The position numbers and the translations under genes were made by a program. A model generated the notes under the pieces. That model ran no database searches and was not told the DNA's origin. It was given only the letters and a program-made list of their open reading frames with translations. A DNA stretch of 33,166 nt, from positions 1 to 33,166 of the forward strand of contig JAUNQH010000023.1 of the NCBI GenBank assembly GCA_030536295.1, in the 5' to 3' direction. Positions within the stretch are counted from its first letter, which is position 1, and the number at the start of each line of letters is the position of its first letter. Positions 14,573-23,438 of this stretch are shown here, one piece after another. Origin of the DNA: Clostridia bacterium (GTDB lineage Bacteria > Bacillota > Clostridia > Christensenellales > Aristaeellaceae).

Positions 14573-14622
14573 TGTTTTTTTGATCTTTCCGCCGGCATAC
14601 GCTTTACGGGGAATGGCCGAAC

Positions 14623-14656
14623 AAAAAGGTGCCGGCGGGAAGACCCCGCTGACACC
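14623..14656 (-). terminator. Terminator of the LRR surface-protein gene
   Basis: On the minus strand, GGTG..GCGGG pairs with CCCGC..CACC and is followed by TTTTTG, starting 8 nt after the stop codon at 14664. Confidence 0.7.
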
Positions 14657-14663
14657 CCGTATC

Positions 14664-16067
14664 TTATGACCGCTTCCTGCGGAGCGTGAACACCGCCGAC
14701 GCGCTCAGCAGGCACAGCGTGAGCCAAAGCAGCGGCGCGGAGGCGTCTCCGGTCGGAGGCAGGGGGTCGCCGGAAGGCGATCCTTTGTTGATGATATCAG
14801 CGCTGAATACAACAGGCGCCAGTGTGCCGCCTTCACTCCAGGCGACCGGGGTCAGACCATAGGTATAGTGACCGCTTTCCGTGCCGATCGTTTCATCATT
14901 GGCCTTCACCGCGGTCACGGCATATCCGTCATTCACGGATACATCGACGCCGCAGCGCGGGGTGCTTCCCACAAGACGGATATCCGCGCTCAGCGTGCCG
15001 TTCGCGGGCCTTTCCGTGCCGAAGGAGACGCAGAACGCGTTTTTCTTCAGCCCGGACGGAAGCATGTTGTACGCTTTCGCGAAGGAACTCATCGCGCTCG
15101 TTTTATTGCGGTCGTAGAAGATCACGTTCAGCTTGCTTGTGGTGCAGCCGCTGAAAGCGGAGCTGTTGATCGATCCGATAGTGTCCGGGATCAGGATACA
15201 GGTCAGCGCCGTGCAGTTGGCAAAAGCGTAAGTGCTCATGGAGGACAGGCTCGGCGGAAGGGAAACGGTCTGCAGCGATGTATTGTGGTAGAACGCGTAT
15301 TTGTCGATGGATGTCACGCCGTCCGGGAGCGCGATGTCCGTCAGCGCGCAGTTCCGGAACGCATAGTTGAGGATCTTCGTAAGGCCGTCCGGAAAGGTGA
15401 TGGAGCTGAGACCTGAGCATTCGGCGAAGGCATAGCCGCCGATCTGCGTCAGACCGTTCGGAAGCCGGACATTGTTCAGCTTTCCGCAGCCGTTGAAGAC
15501 GCCGGTGTTGAGCACCGTGAGACCGGAGGGCAGGCTGACGGAAGCCAGCTCGCTGCAGTTCGCGAACGCGTACATACCGATCTGCGTCACGCTGTCCGGA
15601 ATCGATATGCCGCGCAGCGCCTTGCATTTCCGGAACGCGTAGTTCCCGATCTGCGTCAGGCCGTTCGCGAGCGTTACGCTGTTCAAAGCAGAGCATTCCT
15701 CGAACGCGGAGACCCCGATCTTCGTCACGCTGCCCGGGATCGTGACGGAGTTCACCTTCCAGTTCCCGGAAAAGGCTTTATCCGCGATAGCGGTCACGGC
15801 GTATTTGTTGCCCGCCGCGTCCTTCACCTCGGCGGGGACCGTGATCCAGCCGGATGTATTGTCAAGCAGGGCGAACGCTTCAACGGTATTCGGGTTTACG
15901 GAAGTGACGGTGACCTTGAACGGACCGTCATTGGATACGGCTCCGGATTGATTCACCCTGAAAACATAGCCGACTTCTCCGGGCCCTGCCGCCAGGGATA
16001 TCGCCGGCAGAAGCAGGAGCGCTGCCGCCGCGGCGATCAGCAGGATCCGTATCTTGTTTCTGATCAT
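14664..16067 (-). CDS. BspA-type leucine-rich-repeat surface protein with LPPTG anchor
   Basis: 467 aa. It has an N-terminal signal peptide (hydrophobic run to about residue 26, cleavage after SLAA). About nine BspA/TpLRR-type repeats follow (pattern LTQIGNYAFRKCxxLxxISIP, LRR_5 class) between about 85 and 305. A beta-rich domain lies at about 330-430. A sorting signal ends the protein: LPPTG at 436-440, a hydrophobic helix, and RRKRS. It is probably displayed on the cell wall by a sortase, where such repeats bind host or plant surfaces or other cells. I prefer ATG 16067 over 16076 because AAAGGATGA lies at better distance. It has its own promoter and terminator. The sortase is not in the window. 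Confidence 0.88.
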   Translation of the reverse strand: MIRNKIRILLIAAAAALLLLPAISLAAGPGEVGYVFRVNQSGAVSNDGPFKVTVTSVNPNTVEAFALLDNTSGWITVPAEVKDAAGNKYAVTAIADKAFSGNWKVNSVTIPGSVTKIGVSAFEECSALNSVTLANGLTQIGNYAFRKCKALRGISIPDSVTQIGMYAFANCSELASVSLPSGLTVLNTGVFNGCGKLNNVRLPNGLTQIGGYAFAECSGLSSITFPDGLTKILNYAFRNCALTDIALPDGVTSIDKYAFYHNTSLQTVSLPPSLSSMSTYAFANCTALTCILIPDTIGSINSSAFSGCTTSKLNVIFYDRNKTSAMSSFAKAYNMLPSGLKKNAFCVSFGTERPANGTLSADIRLVGSTPRCGVDVSVNDGYAVTAVKANDETIGTESGHYTYGLTPVAWSEGGTLAPVVFSADIINKGSPSGDPLPPTGDASAPLLWLTLCLLSASAVFTLRRKRS

Positions 16068-16114
16068 AACGGTCATCCTTTCTCAAACGGGCATATTTCG
16101 GAACAATCTGCATT

Positions 16115-16143
16115 ATTATAGCAGACAACAGATCCGCGGACAA
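16115..16143 (-). promoter_or_regulatory. Promoter of the LRR surface-protein gene
   Basis: On the minus strand: TTGTCC (16143-16138), 17-nt spacer, perfect TATAAT (16120-16115). Confidence 0.6.
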
Positions 16144-16166
16144 GGTCAGCGGGACCGCCTCACTGT

Positions 16167-17075
16167 TTATTCCGGATCGATCCCGTTCGCCCTCAGACCC
16201 CGGATAAGATCATCCGGCAGCGCCGCCGTGAAAGACAGCGGTTCCCCGGTGCGGGGATGACTGAAGGTGAGGGAATACGCGTGCAGCATCAGGCGCGGCA
16301 CACGCGCGCCCTTATCGATGCCGTAGATCGGGTCGCCGCATACCGGATGACCGATGGACTTCATATGTACGCGGATCTGATGCGTTCTGCCCGTCAGAAT
16401 ATGCACATCCAGCAGGGCGCAGCCTCTGCCGGAGGCAATGACCGTCCATTCCGTGACCGCGTCGCGGCCTTCCGGATCCACGGCCATCTTTTTTCTGTCC
16501 TTCCTGCTGCGGCCGATGGGCAGCTCGATCCGGCCGGAGGCTTCCTTCGGAATGCCCTCGACCAGCGCGCGGTAATGCTTTTCGATCCGCCTGTCCGCGA
16601 GCATGCGGGAAAGCGACAGCTGCGCCTCGTCATTTTTCGCCACCAGCAGCAGCCCTGAGGTATCCTTATCCAGCCGGTGCACGATGCCGGGACGCAGCTC
16701 ACCGCCGATCCCGCCCAGGGAGGAAAGGGAGCCCAGCAGCGCGTTGACGAGGGTGCCGTCCTCATGCCCGGGCGCGGGATGGACGACCATGCCGCACGGC
16801 TTGACGACCACCGCCAGATCATCGTCCTCATACAGGATCTCCAGCGGCACATCCTCCGGCTGCGGTACGGCGGGCTTCGGCGCGGGGATCGTGAGAACGA
16901 CCGCTTTGCCGGGCGCGGGCTTTGTGCCGGCCTTCGCGCATACGGCACCATCCACGGTGCAGCAGCCGTTTTCCATCAGCGAGGCCACCCGGGAACGGGT
17001 GAGACCGGAGACCTCACTCAGCAGAACATCGACGCGGCGCCCGTCGGATACGCAGGTCACGGTTTCAGGTTCCAT
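16167..17075 (-). CDS. rluD: RluD-family rRNA pseudouridine synthase
   Basis: 302 aa. An S4 RNA-binding domain occupies about 1-65. The RluA/RluD catalytic domain carries the signature HRLDKDTSGL, with catalytic Asp136, and the 'TGRTHQIRVHM' motif. In bacteria RluD isomerises uridines in helix 69 of 23S rRNA; the exact target of this paralogue is inferred. ATG 17075 has GGAGG 7 nt upstream, while the ATG at 17081 touches that site. Its first 11 bases overlap the end of lspA. An lspA-rluD order is common in Bacillota and suggests one operon read from mfd. Confidence 0.92.
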   Translation of the reverse strand: MEPETVTCVSDGRRVDVLLSEVSGLTRSRVASLMENGCCTVDGAVCAKAGTKPAPGKAVVLTIPAPKPAVPQPEDVPLEILYEDDDLAVVVKPCGMVVHPAPGHEDGTLVNALLGSLSSLGGIGGELRPGIVHRLDKDTSGLLLVAKNDEAQLSLSRMLADRRIEKHYRALVEGIPKEASGRIELPIGRSRKDRKKMAVDPEGRDAVTEWTVIASGRGCALLDVHILTGRTHQIRVHMKSIGHPVCGDPIYGIDKGARVPRLMLHAYSLTFSHPRTGEPLSFTAALPDDLIRGLRANGIDPE

Positions 17076-17523
17076 GCTCATCCCTCCAATCCTGCGGGCG
17101 GAACAGCAGGGAAATGATCAGCAGTCCGCAGCCGATACAAAGAAAGGCGTCCGCGATATTGAAGATCGCGAAATCGATAAACAGAAACTCGATCATATCC
17201 GGCACATAGCCGGTGATGAACCGGTCGATCATATTGCCGGCGGCGCCGCCGAGCATCATCATCAGCCCGGCAGCGGGCAGCGGCGCGATCTTTTTGCCGC
17301 GCAGAAACAGGAAAGCCGCGATGATCACCAGCGCGCTCAGCACGCCCAGCAGCCACGGATGCCCGTTCAGCAGGGAAAAGGCCATGCCGGTGTTCTTCGC
17401 GAAGCGCAGGCCGATGACGCCCGGAATGAGCGTGACCCCCTCCGCCGGAAGCCCGGACGCGGGAAGCTTGGCCGCGCGGTCCAGCAGCAGCACGGCAGCC
17501 GCGATCCACCATTCACGCTTCAT
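17065..17523 (-). CDS. lspA: Lipoprotein signal peptidase (signal peptidase II)
   Basis: 152 aa with four hydrophobic helices, in the inner membrane. It cleaves signal peptides of diacylglyceryl-modified prolipoproteins before the lipidated cysteine. The two catalytic aspartates are in GNMIDR (Asp100) and FNIAD (Asp125), and the conserved N-terminal Asp is in LLLDR (Asp15). Length and motifs are normal. It overlaps mfd by 11 nt upstream and rluD by 11 nt downstream, so translation is probably coupled across all three. Confidence 0.93.
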   Translation of the reverse strand: MKREWWIAAAVLLLDRAAKLPASGLPAEGVTLIPGVIGLRFAKNTGMAFSLLNGHPWLLGVLSALVIIAAFLFLRGKKIAPLPAAGLMMMLGGAAGNMIDRFITGYVPDMIEFLFIDFAIFNIADAFLCIGCGLLIISLLFRPQDWRDEHGT

Positions 17524-20500
17524 CGGTACCCTCCTTCGCGGCCGCGGTCAGCTCGTCCAGACGGCTGACCAGCTTCTTTGCTATCTTCAGCGCCACAGCC
17601 AGCGTGTCGCGTTCCTGCAGCTTCGGATCGCGCAGGAGGATACCGGAGACCTTGCCTGTGTGGAGCACGAGCCGTCCGTCCGTTTCCTGCATGGCCTGCA
17701 GCAGGAACCGCATTTCAGGCACATGATGTTCATCCAGCTGGAACATGATCCCGTCCCTGACGCTGCAGATGCGGGATACGCCGAACCTGTTGCACACCGC
17801 GCGGAGCTCGCTGACCTCCAGCAGGCTCTCCACCGCGGGCGGCAGATCGCCGAAACGGTCGATCAGTTCATCCGTGATATCCGCGCGGTCATCATCCGAT
17901 GTGACGGAGGCGATGCGCTTATACATCTCCATCCGCTGCTTCTCATCCGTCACATAGTCGGACGGAAGGAAGGCGTCCACGCGGAGGTCCACGCGGGTCT
18001 CAAGCTCGCGTACGGGCACATTGCCGCTGACTTCCTCCAGCGTTTCCTCGATGAGCTTGCAGTACATATCATAGCCGACCGTGGCCAGATGACCGTGCTG
18101 CTCCGGACCGAGGATATTGCCGGCGCCGCGGATCTCCATATCGCGCATGGCGATGCGGAAACCGGCGCCGAACTCCGTGAACTCACGGATCGCGTTCAGG
18201 CGCTGCACGGCGGTCTCGGTAACGGCTTTGTCCGGACGGACGGTAAAGTACGCGTAAGCCTGACGGCTGGAACGGCCGACGCGCCCGCGCAGCTGATAGA
18301 GCTGGCTCAGGCCGAAACGGTCCGCGTCAAACACGATCAGGGTGTTCGCGCTGGGAATATCCAGCCCGCTCTCGATAATGGTGGTACAGAGCAGGATATC
18401 GTAGGAACCGGCGTAGAAGTCCATCATGACATCTTCCAAAGCATGCTCCCGCATCTGACCGTGCGCGACGCCGATGCGCGCTTCCGGAACGAGCTGGCGC
18501 AGCCGCTGATAGAAGCGTTCGATGCTCTGCACGCGGTTGTACAGGAAATACACCTGACCGCCGCGGCTCAGCTCCCGCAGGATCGCGTCGCGCACGACGG
18601 CGTCCGAATATTCGATGACCTGCGTCTGCACGGGGATGCGCTCCTCCGGCGGGGTCTCCAGCACGGACATATCCCGGATGCCCACCATGGACATGTGCAG
18701 GGTGCGCGGGATCGGCGTGGCGGACAGCGTGAGCACATCGACGCGTGATTTCATATTCTTGATGGATTCCTTGTGCGCGACGCCGAAACGCTGCTCCTCG
18801 TCCACGATGAGCAGCCCCAGGTCCTTGAACGCGACATCCTTCGCCAGCAGACGGTGGGTGCCGACAATGATATCGATGCTGCCGTCGGCAAGGCGGGCGA
18901 GGATCTCCTTCTGCTCCTTCGCCGTGCGGAAACGGCTCAGGTATTCGATGCGCGCACCGGTGTTGCGGAAGCGCTTCACGATGGTGTTGTAATGCTGCTG
19001 CACAAGGATCGTGGTGGGCGCCAGCATGGCCACCTGCTTGTTATCCACGATGGCCTTGAATGCCGCGCGCAGGCTGACCTCGGTCTTGCCGTAGCCCACG
19101 TCGCCGCACAGGAGCCTGTCCATGGACCGGTCAGACTCCATATCCTCCGTGATCTCACGGACGGAACGGATCTGGTCCGGCGTCAGCTCATAGGGGAACT
19201 CGTCCTCAAACTCGCGCTGCCAGGGCGTGACGGGGGAGAACGCGAAGCCGTTGTGCTGCGCGCGCTGGGCGTACAGCTTTTTCAGATCGAACGCGAGCGT
19301 GCGCAGACCTTCCCGCACCTTGCTCTTCTGCCGGGCCCATTCGCCGGAGCCGAGCTTGTTCAGCTTCGGCGGCTGGTCGGGGTTGCCGATGTAGCGCTGA
19401 ACGCGTTCCAGCTGTTCCACCGGGACATACAGCTTGTCGCTGCCGTTATACTTTATCAGCAGATAGTCACGCCAGGTGCCCTCGCTCTGGAGACGGACCG
19501 TGCCCTGATAGACGCCGACGCCGTAGTCCTCATGCACCACATAATCGTTGACCTTCAGATCCGTGAATGTGGAGATGCGTTCGCCGGAACGGGTTTTGGA
19601 CTTTGCCTTGCGGTAGCCCGCGCCCCAGATGTCGGCATCCGAAACAACGGCAATGCCGGGATCGGGCATCACAAAGCCGGCGCTCAGCGTTCCGGGCAGG
19701 ATGAGCGCTTCGCCTGCGGGCAGCGTATCACTGCTTTCGGCATAGCGTGCCGGCAGACCGAGCTCGGTCAGGTTCACGGCCAGGCGGCTTCCGCGCGCGC
19801 TGCCGCCGCTGAGCAGCAGCACACGGTATCCTTTTTCAAGCCAGGACGCGCAGTCGCTCTTCAGCTGTCTGACCTGACCGCCGTAGCTCTGGATCCCGGA
19901 CGCTTTCAGATCGATGACGGTCTCGGGCTTCAGACCGCCGAGGCCGAGCAGCATCTCAACAGACGCGATCACCGCGGCGGAGGAAAAACCGGAAACACAG
20001 GTATCCCAGTCCATCAGCAGCGTTTCCTGCTCATGCACGGCTTCGCTGCGGGCGATCGCGGCCTCCAGGTCTCCGGCAAAGCCGACGGCCCGTTCCCCGG
20101 CCCGCTTGCGGGCGTGGTCCGGCTCGGAGACGATGATCAGGTCCGGGGCAAACCAGTCGGTCAGGGAGAATGTACGGTCCGTAAGCACGGTGAGCCACGC
20201 GCGGGCGCGGCGGAAGGGAACGCCCTGCTCAAGCGCGTCCGCGTCCGCCAGCAGACGCGAGATCCTGCGCGAGGCCTCGGTGCCGGCCGCTTCACGGTAG
20301 CTTTTTTCCCGGATCTTCGGGGCCAGCTTTTCATCAAAGAGGCTGATGTCATCGTCATCATCCTCCGGCAGGGGCGGCAGATCATCCAGCAGCGACCCCG
20401 CGGAAACGGACGGATCCGGCGCCGTGCCGCCGAGCGCCAGGCGCATCCGCCTCGCGCCGGCCGTCTGCTCTTCCCGCGTAAAAAGGATCTCGGACGCGGG

Positions 20501-21160
20501 CATGATGGTGACGGCATCCGGCTTTTCCAGCGAACGCTGGCTGATGCAGTCAAACGTGCGCAGGGAATCCACCTCATCGTCAAAGAACTCCACACGGACG
20601 GCGGCGGACAGCGCGGGCGGATAGATATCGAGAATGGAGCCGCGGATCGCGAACTGGCCTTTGCCTTCGACCATGTTCACGCGTTCGTAGCCCATGCGGA
20701 CCAGCCTGCCGGACAGCGGCTCAAGTGGCAGTATATCCCCGGGGTGAATGGTCAGGATCGACTCACGGAAAGCGCGCGGATCACCCATGCGCTGCATCAG
20801 CGCCTCCACGGAAGCGGAGAGAACGGAGGCCCGGCCGCTTGTTACGGCATACAGCGCCTCAAGACGGCGCCAGCTGCTTTCGAGGCTTCCGGCGGCACGG
20901 GTCAGGTCGATCTCGCCGCCGGGAAGGCAGGCAACGCTTTCGGGCATGATCTGCCGGATATCGTCCGCCATCCGCACAGCCTTGAGATCGTTCGCGGAGA
21001 CAACAAGAACACGCCTGCCCGCTTCAAGCGCGCGGCAGGCCATCACTGATGTCATGCTCTCCGTCAGCCCCGTGACCGCGGCTGTATGTCCTTTCCGCAG
21101 TGTGCGGATCAGCTGTTCCAGGTCATTGTTCCGGGTCGCTTCGATGATCAGTCGGTCCAT
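17513..21160 (-). CDS. mfd: Transcription-repair coupling factor Mfd
   Basis: 1215 aa, slightly longer than the usual ~1150-1180. It removes RNA polymerase stalled at DNA lesions and recruits UvrA for nucleotide excision repair. The UvrB-like N-terminal module spans about 1-350. The CarD-like RNA-polymerase-interacting domain spans about 530-600. The superfamily 2 helicase follows, with Walker A GDVGYGKT (686-693), DEEQ (787-790) and LSATPIPRTL. The TRCF C-terminal domain completes it. An acidic insert (PEDDDDDISLFDE, 265-277) may explain the extra length. AGGAG precedes ATG 21160. It heads the mfd-lspA-rluD run and lies just downstream of pth, the common Bacillota order. Confidence 0.96.
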   Translation of the reverse strand: MDRLIIEATRNNDLEQLIRTLRKGHTAAVTGLTESMTSVMACRALEAGRRVLVVSANDLKAVRMADDIRQIMPESVACLPGGEIDLTRAAGSLESSWRRLEALYAVTSGRASVLSASVEALMQRMGDPRAFRESILTIHPGDILPLEPLSGRLVRMGYERVNMVEGKGQFAIRGSILDIYPPALSAAVRVEFFDDEVDSLRTFDCISQRSLEKPDAVTIMPASEILFTREEQTAGARRMRLALGGTAPDPSVSAGSLLDDLPPLPEDDDDDISLFDEKLAPKIREKSYREAAGTEASRRISRLLADADALEQGVPFRRARAWLTVLTDRTFSLTDWFAPDLIIVSEPDHARKRAGERAVGFAGDLEAAIARSEAVHEQETLLMDWDTCVSGFSSAAVIASVEMLLGLGGLKPETVIDLKASGIQSYGGQVRQLKSDCASWLEKGYRVLLLSGGSARGSRLAVNLTELGLPARYAESSDTLPAGEALILPGTLSAGFVMPDPGIAVVSDADIWGAGYRKAKSKTRSGERISTFTDLKVNDYVVHEDYGVGVYQGTVRLQSEGTWRDYLLIKYNGSDKLYVPVEQLERVQRYIGNPDQPPKLNKLGSGEWARQKSKVREGLRTLAFDLKKLYAQRAQHNGFAFSPVTPWQREFEDEFPYELTPDQIRSVREITEDMESDRSMDRLLCGDVGYGKTEVSLRAAFKAIVDNKQVAMLAPTTILVQQHYNTIVKRFRNTGARIEYLSRFRTAKEQKEILARLADGSIDIIVGTHRLLAKDVAFKDLGLLIVDEEQRFGVAHKESIKNMKSRVDVLTLSATPIPRTLHMSMVGIRDMSVLETPPEERIPVQTQVIEYSDAVVRDAILRELSRGGQVYFLYNRVQSIERFYQRLRQLVPEARIGVAHGQMREHALEDVMMDFYAGSYDILLCTTIIESGLDIPSANTLIVFDADRFGLSQLYQLRGRVGRSSRQAYAYFTVRPDKAVTETAVQRLNAIREFTEFGAGFRIAMRDMEIRGAGNILGPEQHGHLATVGYDMYCKLIEETLEEVSGNVPVRELETRVDLRVDAFLPSDYVTDEKQRMEMYKRIASVTSDDDRADITDELIDRFGDLPPAVESLLEVSELRAVCNRFGVSRICSVRDGIMFQLDEHHVPEMRFLLQAMQETDGRLVLHTGKVSGILLRDPKLQERDTLAVALKIAKKLVSRLDELTAAAKEGTDEA

Positions 21161-21183
21161 GCTTACTCCTTGTTTTCACTCTT

Positions 21184-21768
21184 TTACGGCTTCACGGCAT
21201 TGTAGGTGTTCATGGCGTGCTGAATGCCCGCTTCAAGCCAGTCGAGCGCGGCTGAAGCGGCCGTGTCAAACGCCTCGTTCATCAGCGCGCGGTCTTCCGC
21301 GGACGTGTAGCCGCTCAGCACCCAGTCGGCCAGGTCCCAGCCCTCCGGCTTCGCGCCGGTGCCGACGCGCACCCGCGGAAAGTCCTGCGTGCCGAGGCAT
21401 GATACGATGGAACGCATGCCGTTGTGCGTGCCTGCGCTGCCGTTTTTGCGCACGCGGATGCGCCCGAGCGGCAGATCGATATCATCATAGATGACCAGCA
21501 GATGGTCGGGCTTTACATCATAGAACCGCAGCAGCGCCGAGAGACACTCGCCGCTCAGATTCATATAGGTCAGCGGCATGCAGAGAATGACCCGCTTGTC
21601 CGGCGTGACATATTCGCCGGTCAGCCCCTGCAGCTGCTTTTTGCCGGGCAGCACGCCCAGCCGCCGGCCGATGACCGCCAGCGTGTCAAAACCGGCGTTG
21701 TGCCGCGTGTGCTCGTACTGCCTGCCCGGATTGCCGAGACCGGCGATGACAAATGTTTCCTTCGGCAT
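21184..21768 (-). CDS. pth: Peptidyl-tRNA hydrolase
   Basis: 194 aa, normal length. It releases tRNA from peptidyl-tRNA that falls off ribosomes. The signature GLGNPGRQYEHTRHNAGF contains the conserved Asn13 and catalytic His23. The 'YDDIDLPLGRIRVRKNGSAG' region with its Asp, and 'THNGMRS', are also present. ATG 21768 is preceded by AGGAGTGAT at good distance; an ATG nine codons upstream lies inside the neighbouring acetyltransferase gene. It starts 5 nt after that gene's stop and is followed after 23 nt by mfd, so it is probably part of one leftward operon. Confidence 0.95.
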   Translation of the reverse strand: MPKETFVIAGLGNPGRQYEHTRHNAGFDTLAVIGRRLGVLPGKKQLQGLTGEYVTPDKRVILCMPLTYMNLSGECLSALLRFYDVKPDHLLVIYDDIDLPLGRIRVRKNGSAGTHNGMRSIVSCLGTQDFPRVRVGTGAKPEGWDLADWVLSGYTSAEDRALMNEAFDTAASAALDWLEAGIQHAMNTYNAVKP

Positions 21769-21773
21769 GGGGA

Positions 21774-22223
21774 TCACTCCTGTCTGTTGGGACAATCCTT
21801 TTTTCTGCAGCTTTTGCAGGTGTCCAGCTCGATCTCGCTTCCCGCGGCTTCCATATGCGCGGATCCTCCGCCGGATGCGGTCACCCGGAAACCGAGACGC
21901 TCAAAAAAACCGGCTGTTTCGGCGGGACAATCGAGCACGACGCGTGACGCCGCGTGCTCCTTCGCCTTGAACGCCAGCAGCCGCAGCACAAGATCGCCCA
22001 GCCGCTGCCCGCGCTTTTCGCTCAGCACGCCGATGGAGCCGAGCACATAGTCGCCGCCGGCCCACCAGATCCTGCCCGCGGCGGCCGGTTCGCCGTCCAG
22101 AAACACAACGGTGTTCCAGCTGATATCATCCGTATCGTCACGCCCGGTGCCGAACACGGCTTCACGGACCTCAAAGGCCGGAAGCGCGGCGTCTCCCGGG
22201 GCATACCATTTTCCTTGGATCAT
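21774..22223 (-). CDS. GNAT family acetyltransferase with C-terminal cysteine cluster
   Basis: 149 aa. The GNAT fold is indicated by 'GSIGVLSEKRGQRLGDLVLR', the acetyl-CoA loop, and 'AAGFFERLGFRVT'-like motif B sequence (AETAGFFERLGF). The last ~17 residues add a CKSCRKKDCPN cluster (Cys-x2-Cys-x4-Cys), not part of the GNAT core, which could bind zinc or an iron-sulfur cluster. The substrate is unknown. It heads the leftward run with pth 5 nt downstream and lies behind the aldolase terminator. Confidence 0.82.
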   Translation of the reverse strand: MIQGKWYAPGDAALPAFEVREAVFGTGRDDTDDISWNTVVFLDGEPAAAGRIWWAGGDYVLGSIGVLSEKRGQRLGDLVLRLLAFKAKEHAASRVVLDCPAETAGFFERLGFRVTASGGGSAHMEAAGSEIELDTCKSCRKKDCPNRQE

Positions 22224-22259
22224 GATGCAGACCTCCTGCCGGCAGATAGGGTATAACGC

Positions 22260-22292
22260 AAAAAACGGGGCTGCCGCAAAAACGGCAGTCCC
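22260..22292 (-). terminator. Terminator of the aldolase gene
   Basis: On the minus strand, GGGACTGCCG (22292-22283) pairs with CGGCAGCCCC (22276-22267) and is followed by GTTTTTT. Confidence 0.88.
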
Positions 22293-22307
22293 ACTGTTAT
22301 CCGGCGA

Positions 22308-23246
22308 TCAGGCCTTGCCGTCGCAGCCGAGGACGTCCACGATCTTGTGATGGACCATGTCCTTCACGGCCTGGCGGGCGGGCTTCAGATACTGACGGGG
22401 ATCAAAGTGGTCCGGATGCTCCATGAAGTACTTGCGGATGCTGGCGGTCATGGCAAGACGGATATCGGAGTCGATATTGATCTTGCAGACGGCGCTGCGG
22501 GCAGCCTGACGGAGCTGATCTTCCGGAATGCCGATGGCACCGGGCATGTTGCCGCCGAATTCATTGATCATGGCAACGAATTCCTGCGGAACGGAGCTGG
22601 CGCCGTGCAGAACGATGGGGAAGCCGGGCAGCTGCTTGGAGCACTCTTCCAGCACGTCGAACCGGAGCTGGGGCTTGGTGCCGGGCTTGAACTTGTAAGC
22701 GCCGTGGCTGGTGCCGATGGCGATGGCCAGGGAGTCGCATCCGGTGCGGGTCGCAAAGTCGACCACTTCTTCGGGATGGGTGTACATAGCCTTGTCGGCA
22801 TCGACGGAAACTTCGTCTTCCACGCCGGCGAGGGTGCCGAGCTCGGCTTCGACCACGACACCATGGTCATGCGCGTATTCAACGACCTTGCGGGTCAGGG
22901 CGATGTTTTCTTCATAGGGCTTGGAGGAGGCGTCGATCATAACGGAGGTGAAACCGCCGTCAATGCAGCTCTTGCACAGCTCGAAGCTGTCGCCGTGGTC
23001 AAGATGCAGCGCGATCGGGATATCGGGGTTCTCTTCGGCGGCAGCCTGCACCAGCTTGACCAGATAGGTGTGGTTGGCATAGGCGCGGGCGCCCTTGGAG
23101 ACCTGCAGGATGACGGGAGCCTTCAGCTCTCCGGCGGCCTCGGTGATGCCCTGGATGATCTCCATGTTGTTGACATTGAAAGCGCCGACCGCGTAACCGC
23201 CGGCATAAGCCTTCGCGAACATTTCTTTAGTGGTAACGATAGCCAT
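22308..23246 (-). CDS. fba: Class II fructose-bisphosphate aldolase
   Basis: 312 aa. It cleaves fructose 1,6-bisphosphate to dihydroxyacetone phosphate and glyceraldehyde 3-phosphate with a zinc ion. The motif HLDHGDS (81-87) holds catalytic Asp83 and zinc-binding His84. Further zinc-site histidines lie in GTSHGAYKF and LHGASSVP. The N-terminus MAIVTTKEMF and the length fit the FbaA/Fba type of Bacillota. AGGAGG lies 8 nt before ATG 23246; an ATG ten codons upstream precedes that site. It has an extended -10 promoter and a strong terminator, so it is monocistronic. With pfkA in the same window, it covers two adjacent glycolytic steps. Confidence 0.95.
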   Translation of the reverse strand: MAIVTTKEMFAKAYAGGYAVGAFNVNNMEIIQGITEAAGELKAPVILQVSKGARAYANHTYLVKLVQAAAEENPDIPIALHLDHGDSFELCKSCIDGGFTSVMIDASSKPYEENIALTRKVVEYAHDHGVVVEAELGTLAGVEDEVSVDADKAMYTHPEEVVDFATRTGCDSLAIAIGTSHGAYKFKPGTKPQLRFDVLEECSKQLPGFPIVLHGASSVPQEFVAMINEFGGNMPGAIGIPEDQLRQAARSAVCKINIDSDIRLAMTASIRKYFMEHPDHFDPRQYLKPARQAVKDMVHHKIVDVLGCDGKA

Positions 23247-23278
23247 GGGAAAGACCTCCTTCATCTGTATCGGCATGT

Positions 23279-23307
23279 ATTATACCACAGCATTCAATGA
23301 ATGAAAA
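23279..23307 (-). promoter_or_regulatory. Promoter of fba
   Basis: On the minus strand: TTTTCA (23307-23302), 17-nt spacer, TATAAT (23284-23279) preceded by TGG, giving an extended -10. Confidence 0.65.
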
Positions 23308-23365
23308 GAGATGATTGACAGGAAATTCACAATTAAACGGGGAAGCGGGATCCCGGGGAAAGGTG

Positions 23366-23394
23366 TATGCAAACCGCGCGAAAAATGGTATAAT
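23366..23394 (+). promoter_or_regulatory. Extended -10 promoter of nfnA-nfnB
   Basis: TGGTATAAT (23386-23394), an extended -10; the -35 position (23366-23371, TATGCA) is weak. It lies 44 nt upstream of the ATG at 23439. Confidence 0.55.
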
Positions 23395-23438
23395 CGACAG
23401 GATATAATGGGCAGACTGCGGAACGGAGTGAGCACGCG

